DNA of 64,000 bases from Ensifer sp. IC3342 (GTDB taxonomy: Bacteria > Pseudomonadota > Alphaproteobacteria > Rhizobiales > Rhizobiaceae): positions 434,001 to 498,000 of the forward strand of contig NZ_JADYVE010000002.1 in the NCBI RefSeq assembly GCF_020193655.1. Reading direction: 5' to 3'. The stretch's first letter is position 1. Every line of letters begins with the position of its first letter. Made by a program: the position numbers and the translations under genes. Below, piece by piece: positions 60,866 to 64,000 of this stretch. Under the pieces are notes generated by a model. That model saw only the letters and a program-made list of their open reading frames with translations. It did not search any database and had not been told where the DNA came from.

Positions 60866-62026
60866 TCACGCCGACTTGAAACGCGCCATCAGCTCGGCGC
60901 GGCCGGGATCGGTCAGCGTCACGGCGGCGCCGAATTCGAGCGGCGTCAGCGCCGCTTCATCCGGATAGACGATTTTGTTCGAGGTGACCTCGGGCGGCAG
61001 AAGCTTCAGGACACGGCTGTCGGTCGTCGGCGCGCCGTTGGCGATGTGCTCCTTGACGGCGTTTTCCGGCGTCATCAGGTAGTTGAGCAGCGCGTAGCCG
61101 GCGGCTTTGTTGGCCGCGCTCTTCGGTATCGCGTAGAAATCCGACCAAATCTCGCCGCCGTCCTTGCCGAGCACGAACTGGATTTCCGGCATGTCGCGGT
61201 TGAGCTGCGCGCCGTCATTGGTCCAGCACATCGTCATCCAGGCGTCGGTCGCGCGCATCGATGGCTGGTAATCGCTGTTGATTGCATAAAGATGCGGCTT
61301 CACCTTGATCAGGAGTTCCTCGGCCTTGGCAAGTTCGTCCGGTTTGACGGAGTTGAAGGAATAGCCGAGCGAGACGAGCGCATTGCCGATGGTGGTGAGC
61401 TGGTAGTCGTGCACCATGGCGCGGCCGTCCGCCTCGGTCATCGCGACGTCGAAGAACTCCTTCCAGCTCGTAACCGGCGCCTTGATCTTGCTGGAGTTCA
61501 CGGCGATGCCGGTCGTGCCCCAGTTCTTCGGCACGGCATAGGTCTTGCCGTCGACGATGCCTTCGTTGGTGAAGCGCGGGTTCTCGGTCGAGGCGTCGTA
61601 ATTCGGCAGTTTCGACATGTCGAGCTCATCGATCAGGCCGAGCTTCACATAGGTCGATATCGTGTAGTTGGTTGGAACGAAGAGGTCCCAGCCGGTGCCG
61701 CCGGCCTGGAGCTTTGCGAGCATTTCCTCGTTCGAGCCGAAGACGTTGACCTCGACGGCAACGCCGGTTGCGGCCGTAAAGGCCTCGAAGGTGGCGGGGT
61801 CATGATAGTTCGGCCAGGTCGCGATCGACATCTGCGTGCCGAGATCGCCGGCGAAGGCAGCGGAATTGAAGAGGCCTGGCTGGCGCGCGAAGACGGCCGC
61901 CGCAAGTCCGAGGCCGGTGACGCCGAGAAAGTGGCGGCGCGTGACCGAGCCGCGCTTCAGGCGCATCAGCTCGTCGGCAAGCTTGTCGGCGGTTATCGGG
62001 GCATTCTCTCTGTACCATTTGGTCAT
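60866..62026 (-). CDS. Polyamine-type ABC transporter substrate-binding protein (PotD/PotF class)
   Basis: A 386-residue periplasmic protein with a Tat leader (VTRRHFLGVTGLGLAAAVF) preceded by a 28-residue cytoplasmic tail. The mature part has the family start (MSIATWPNYHDPATFEAF), LFVPTNYTIS and MCWTNDGAQ. The family binds putrescine, spermidine or other cationic compounds. Encoded next to the ergothioneine operon on the opposite strand, it could bind a trimethylammonium compound, but no residue seen here decides that. Confidence 0.85.
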   Translation of the reverse strand: MTKWYRENAPITADKLADELMRLKRGSVTRRHFLGVTGLGLAAAVFARQPGLFNSAAFAGDLGTQMSIATWPNYHDPATFEAFTAATGVAVEVNVFGSNEEMLAKLQAGGTGWDLFVPTNYTISTYVKLGLIDELDMSKLPNYDASTENPRFTNEGIVDGKTYAVPKNWGTTGIAVNSSKIKAPVTSWKEFFDVAMTEADGRAMVHDYQLTTIGNALVSLGYSFNSVKPDELAKAEELLIKVKPHLYAINSDYQPSMRATDAWMTMCWTNDGAQLNRDMPEIQFVLGKDGGEIWSDFYAIPKSAANKAAGYALLNYLMTPENAVKEHIANGAPTTDSRVLKLLPPEVTSNKIVYPDEAALTPLEFGAAVTLTDPGRAELMARFKSA

Positions 62027-62077
62027 GATGCTGTTCCCTTATCGTTGACGTGCAGTGATGGCAGCAGGTCCGGCGGT

Positions 62078-63157
62078 TCAGGCCGGAAAGACGTGAAGCG
62101 CGTTGGGATCGAAGGAGAGCCCGACTCTTTCGCCGGGTTCCGCGAGATCGCTTTCGTTGAGGCTTCGGCGATCGGCGGTCACCAGAAAGTCGCCGAGGCC
62201 GTCGACCTCGACCGAATATTCGACCGACGAGCCGAGGAAAATGCGGTGGGTAACCGTGCCTTGAAGCGTCGCCGCGCCGTCACGGACAAGGCTGATCGCC
62301 TCCGGCCGGAGTGCGACCATTGCTGTCCCGACCGTGCCGTTGGCGTTTGCGGGCTTCGCAAGGCCGACCCCGTTCGCCAGCCGCAGCGAATTCGCCCCTG
62401 CTTCGACGGTAGCAGGGATACGGTTGGTCTTGCCGACAAAATCGGCGACGAAGAGGCTCGCCGGGCGGTCGTAGATCTCCTGCGGCGGGCCGATCTGGAC
62501 GATGCGGCCGGTGCTCATGACGCAGACGAGATCACTCATCGACAGCGCCTCTTCCTGGTCGTGGGTGACCAGCACGAAGGTGATGCCAAGCTCGCGCTGC
62601 AGGCTCTGGAGCTCGATCTGCATGGCCGTCCGCAGCTTCTTGTCGAGAGCGGCCAGCGGTTCGTCGAGAAGCAGCACCTTCGGCTTGTTGACAATGGCGC
62701 GGGCAAGCGCCACGCGCTGCTGCTGACCGCCGGACATTTCGTGGATGCGGCGCTTGCCGAAGCCGCCGAGGCGAACCATCTCCAGCGCCTCCTGCGCCCG
62801 GCGGGTGATTTCCGCGGTGGCGATGCGCGGGCGCATCTGCTTCAGGCCATAGGCGACGTTCCGCTCGACATCGAGATGCGGGAACAGCGCATATTGCTGG
62901 AACACCATGTTGACCGGCCGACGGTATGCGGGAACGCCGTTCATCGGCTGGCCGCCGATATAGACCGCGCCCTCGCTCGGCTGCTCAAAGCCGCCGATCA
63001 TCCGCAGGCAGGTGGTCTTGCCGCAGCCGGAAGGGCCAAGCAGCGCCACGAATGCGCCCTTGGGCACCGCGAGGTTGATGTCCGAGACTGCCGTCACGCT
63101 GCCATAGCGTTTGGCGACCGAACGGAATTCGATGTCGTTCGTCGAAGCGGATGTCAC
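62078..63157 (-). CDS. Polyamine-type ABC transporter ATP-binding protein (PotA type)
   Basis: A 359-residue ATPase from GTG 63157 (AGGGAA five bases upstream); the frame is open further but holds no fold before this point. Walker A GPSGCGKTT, signature MSGGQQQRVALARAI, Walker B VLLLDEPLAALD, LVTHDQEEA, then a TOBE domain. First gene of the operon ATPase, binding protein, PotB, PotC, SDR. Divergent from the LuxR-type gene at the right edge. Confidence 0.9.
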   Translation of the reverse strand: MTSASTNDIEFRSVAKRYGSVTAVSDINLAVPKGAFVALLGPSGCGKTTCLRMIGGFEQPSEGAVYIGGQPMNGVPAYRRPVNMVFQQYALFPHLDVERNVAYGLKQMRPRIATAEITRRAQEALEMVRLGGFGKRRIHEMSGGQQQRVALARAIVNKPKVLLLDEPLAALDKKLRTAMQIELQSLQRELGITFVLVTHDQEEALSMSDLVCVMSTGRIVQIGPPQEIYDRPASLFVADFVGKTNRIPATVEAGANSLRLANGVGLAKPANANGTVGTAMVALRPEAISLVRDGAATLQGTVTHRIFLGSSVEYSVEVDGLGDFLVTADRRSLNESDLAEPGERVGLSFDPNALHVFPA

Positions 63158-63251
63158 GTCTGTTCCCTGCGGTTGTTCTTCAAGGATGTGGCACTCCCGG
63201 GCCCACCTTCCACCGTCATTGCCAAATAGCCTAGTCAAATGCGGTGGCGCT

Positions 63252-63310
63252 GGTATATACCCCAAGAGAGGTATTTCAACGCGTATTGCCCTGTGGGAGG
63301 AGTATACCTC
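63252..63310. promoter_or_regulatory. Paired GTATAC-type palindromes in a divergent promoter
   Basis: A perfect palindrome ggtatatacc (63252-63261) and a related near-palindrome gaggagtatacctc (63297-63310) lie in the 183-bp gap between the ATPase gene and the LuxR-type gene. Their centres are about 47 bp apart. They could be sites for the neighbouring LuxR-type protein; the evidence is only similarity and position. Confidence 0.4.
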
Positions 63311-63340
63311 GAAGCGGGAAAATCGGGCGGGGAGCGTGGT

Positions 63341-64000
63341 TTGAGTATCGACTTCGATGGACTTTTTCAGGTGTTGGCACCCATGGTCGACGGTGTGCCG
63401 ATGGAGGATCAAGCCGTCGGTGGAGCATTTCGCCGGCTGATGTCGACGCTGATGAACTTCGATTACGTCGTCGCCTTCGCCTATCGCGGCAAGGAACGCC
63501 CGATCGATCTCTACAGCACCTTCAACGCGAAGGACCACGTCCTCTTCGTCAGCCTCTATCAGGCCGGGCCGTATCTGCTCGATCCCTTCTATCACGCCGC
63601 ATGCGCGCCGAAACCCGGCGTGTGGCGGATGCGGGAACTGGCGCCCGATCGTTTCTTTTCGAGCGAGTATTACCGCACCTATTATGTCCAGACGGGGCTT
63701 GCGGAGGAGGTCGGCTTTTTCGTGCCGATCAGCGGTGACATCACGGTCGTCCTCTCGCTGATGCGGCGCGAGGCGACCGGGACCTTCAGCGCGGCGGAAT
63801 TCGCTCTGCTCAAGAAGGTCGAGCCGCTGGTGGCGGCGCTGGTGCGCCATCACTGGGCAGATCTCGGCCGCCGCTTCGACGCGGCGCTGGCGAAGACAGG
63901 GCGGGGCCGGCGGAAGGCAGCGCATCCGCCCGCCGATGGCGTCTGGCAACATCTGAACCTGACCGAAAGGGAGGCGGCGATCATCGAACTGGTGCTTCAG
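63341..64000 (+). CDS. LuxR-type regulator (cut by right window edge)
   Basis: The frame from TTG 63341 (GGGGAG six bases upstream) is open to the end of the window, 220 codons. The first 170 residues form a sensor-like domain (DYVVAFAYRGKERPIDLYSTF, then FVPISGDITVVLSLMRRE) of the type found in rhizobial LuxR proteins. The last visible part, LTEREAAIIELVLQ, is the beginning of the GerE/LuxR helix-turn-helix, so about 50 residues are missing. It is divergent from the ABC transporter operon and probably regulates it. Confidence 0.8.
   Translation, partial: MSIDFDGLFQVLAPMVDGVPMEDQAVGGAFRRLMSTLMNFDYVVAFAYRGKERPIDLYSTFNAKDHVLFVSLYQAGPYLLDPFYHAACAPKPGVWRMRELAPDRFFSSEYYRTYYVQTGLAEEVGFFVPISGDITVVLSLMRREATGTFSAAEFALLKKVEPLVAALVRHHWADLGRRFDAALAKTGRGRRKAAHPPADGVWQHLNLTEREAAIIELVLQ

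Noticed and set aside
60695-63229. 844-codon plus-strand frame across the ABC transporter
   Set aside because: It runs antisense to the ATPase, binding-protein and repeat sequences, all of which have clear motifs. No domain is recognisable in it.

Overview
The window reads as a stretch of the chromosome of a fast-growing rhizobium close to Sinorhizobium (Ensifer) meliloti. The grounds are high G+C, dense coding, eight copies of the rhizobial intergenic mosaic repeat (RIME-like, cccctcaccctagccctctcccc plus hairpin) and gene neighbourhoods I recognise from that genus: fhuA2-fhuF-fhuP, a ydcSTUVW-type polyamine cluster and the carnitine cluster. Species assignment is inference.

Left third (1-19.7 kb): a TetR fragment, small proteins, a methionine gamma-lyase/cystathionine gamma-synthase-type PLP enzyme with a divergent Lrp regulator, and a membrane alpha/beta hydrolase. 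A methylamine block follows: a LysR regulator divergent from two tandem dimethylglycine/sarcosine dehydrogenase-type FAD-GcvT proteins, then a non-pyrrolysine MttB-family methyltransferase, an Lrp regulator and a cysteine hydrolase. An iron block (TonB receptor, FhuF-type reductase, periplasmic binding protein) has a RirA-type TGA-N9-TCA site upstream.

Middle (19.1-41 kb): a polyamine ABC transporter with gamma-aminobutyraldehyde dehydrogenase; a signal-peptidase-like membrane protein lacking both catalytic residues; an esterase; an ACT-domain gene broken by an amber codon; a CocE-type hydrolase; and an oligopeptide-type ABC operon with a second, near-duplicate binding protein about 6.5 kb from the first.

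Right third (41-64 kb): two catabolic modules for trimethylammonium compounds. The first (41.2-49.3 kb) is carnitine breakdown: enoyl-CoA hydratase, NDP-forming acyl-CoA synthetase, acyl-CoA dehydrogenase, L-carnitine dehydrogenase fused to a thioesterase, 3-dehydrocarnitine cleavage enzyme (BKACE), and a divergent GlxA/CdhR-type activator with a 21-bp-phased direct repeat in the shared promoter. Its product, glycine betaine, could be demethylated by the MttB and dehydrogenase genes on the left. The second (49.4-58.2 kb) contains candidates for all five enzymes of ergothioneine catabolism: a histidine-ammonia-lyase homologue without the MIO tripeptide (ergothionase candidate), a urocanase homologue with the catalytic Cys replaced (thiourocanate hydratase candidate), a DUF917 protein (thiohydantoin desulfurase candidate), a hydantoinase and an N-carbamoyl amidohydrolase. 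A LysR-type regulator with two N-terminal HTH domains is divergent from it. The predicted products are trimethylamine, sulfide, glutamate and one-carbon nitrogen waste. A convergent polyamine-type ABC operon with a short-chain dehydrogenase and the start of a LuxR-type regulator close the window.

Starts were moved inside several long open frames where a ribosome binding site or family length supported it. No tRNA, rRNA, CRISPR, insertion sequence or phage genes were seen.
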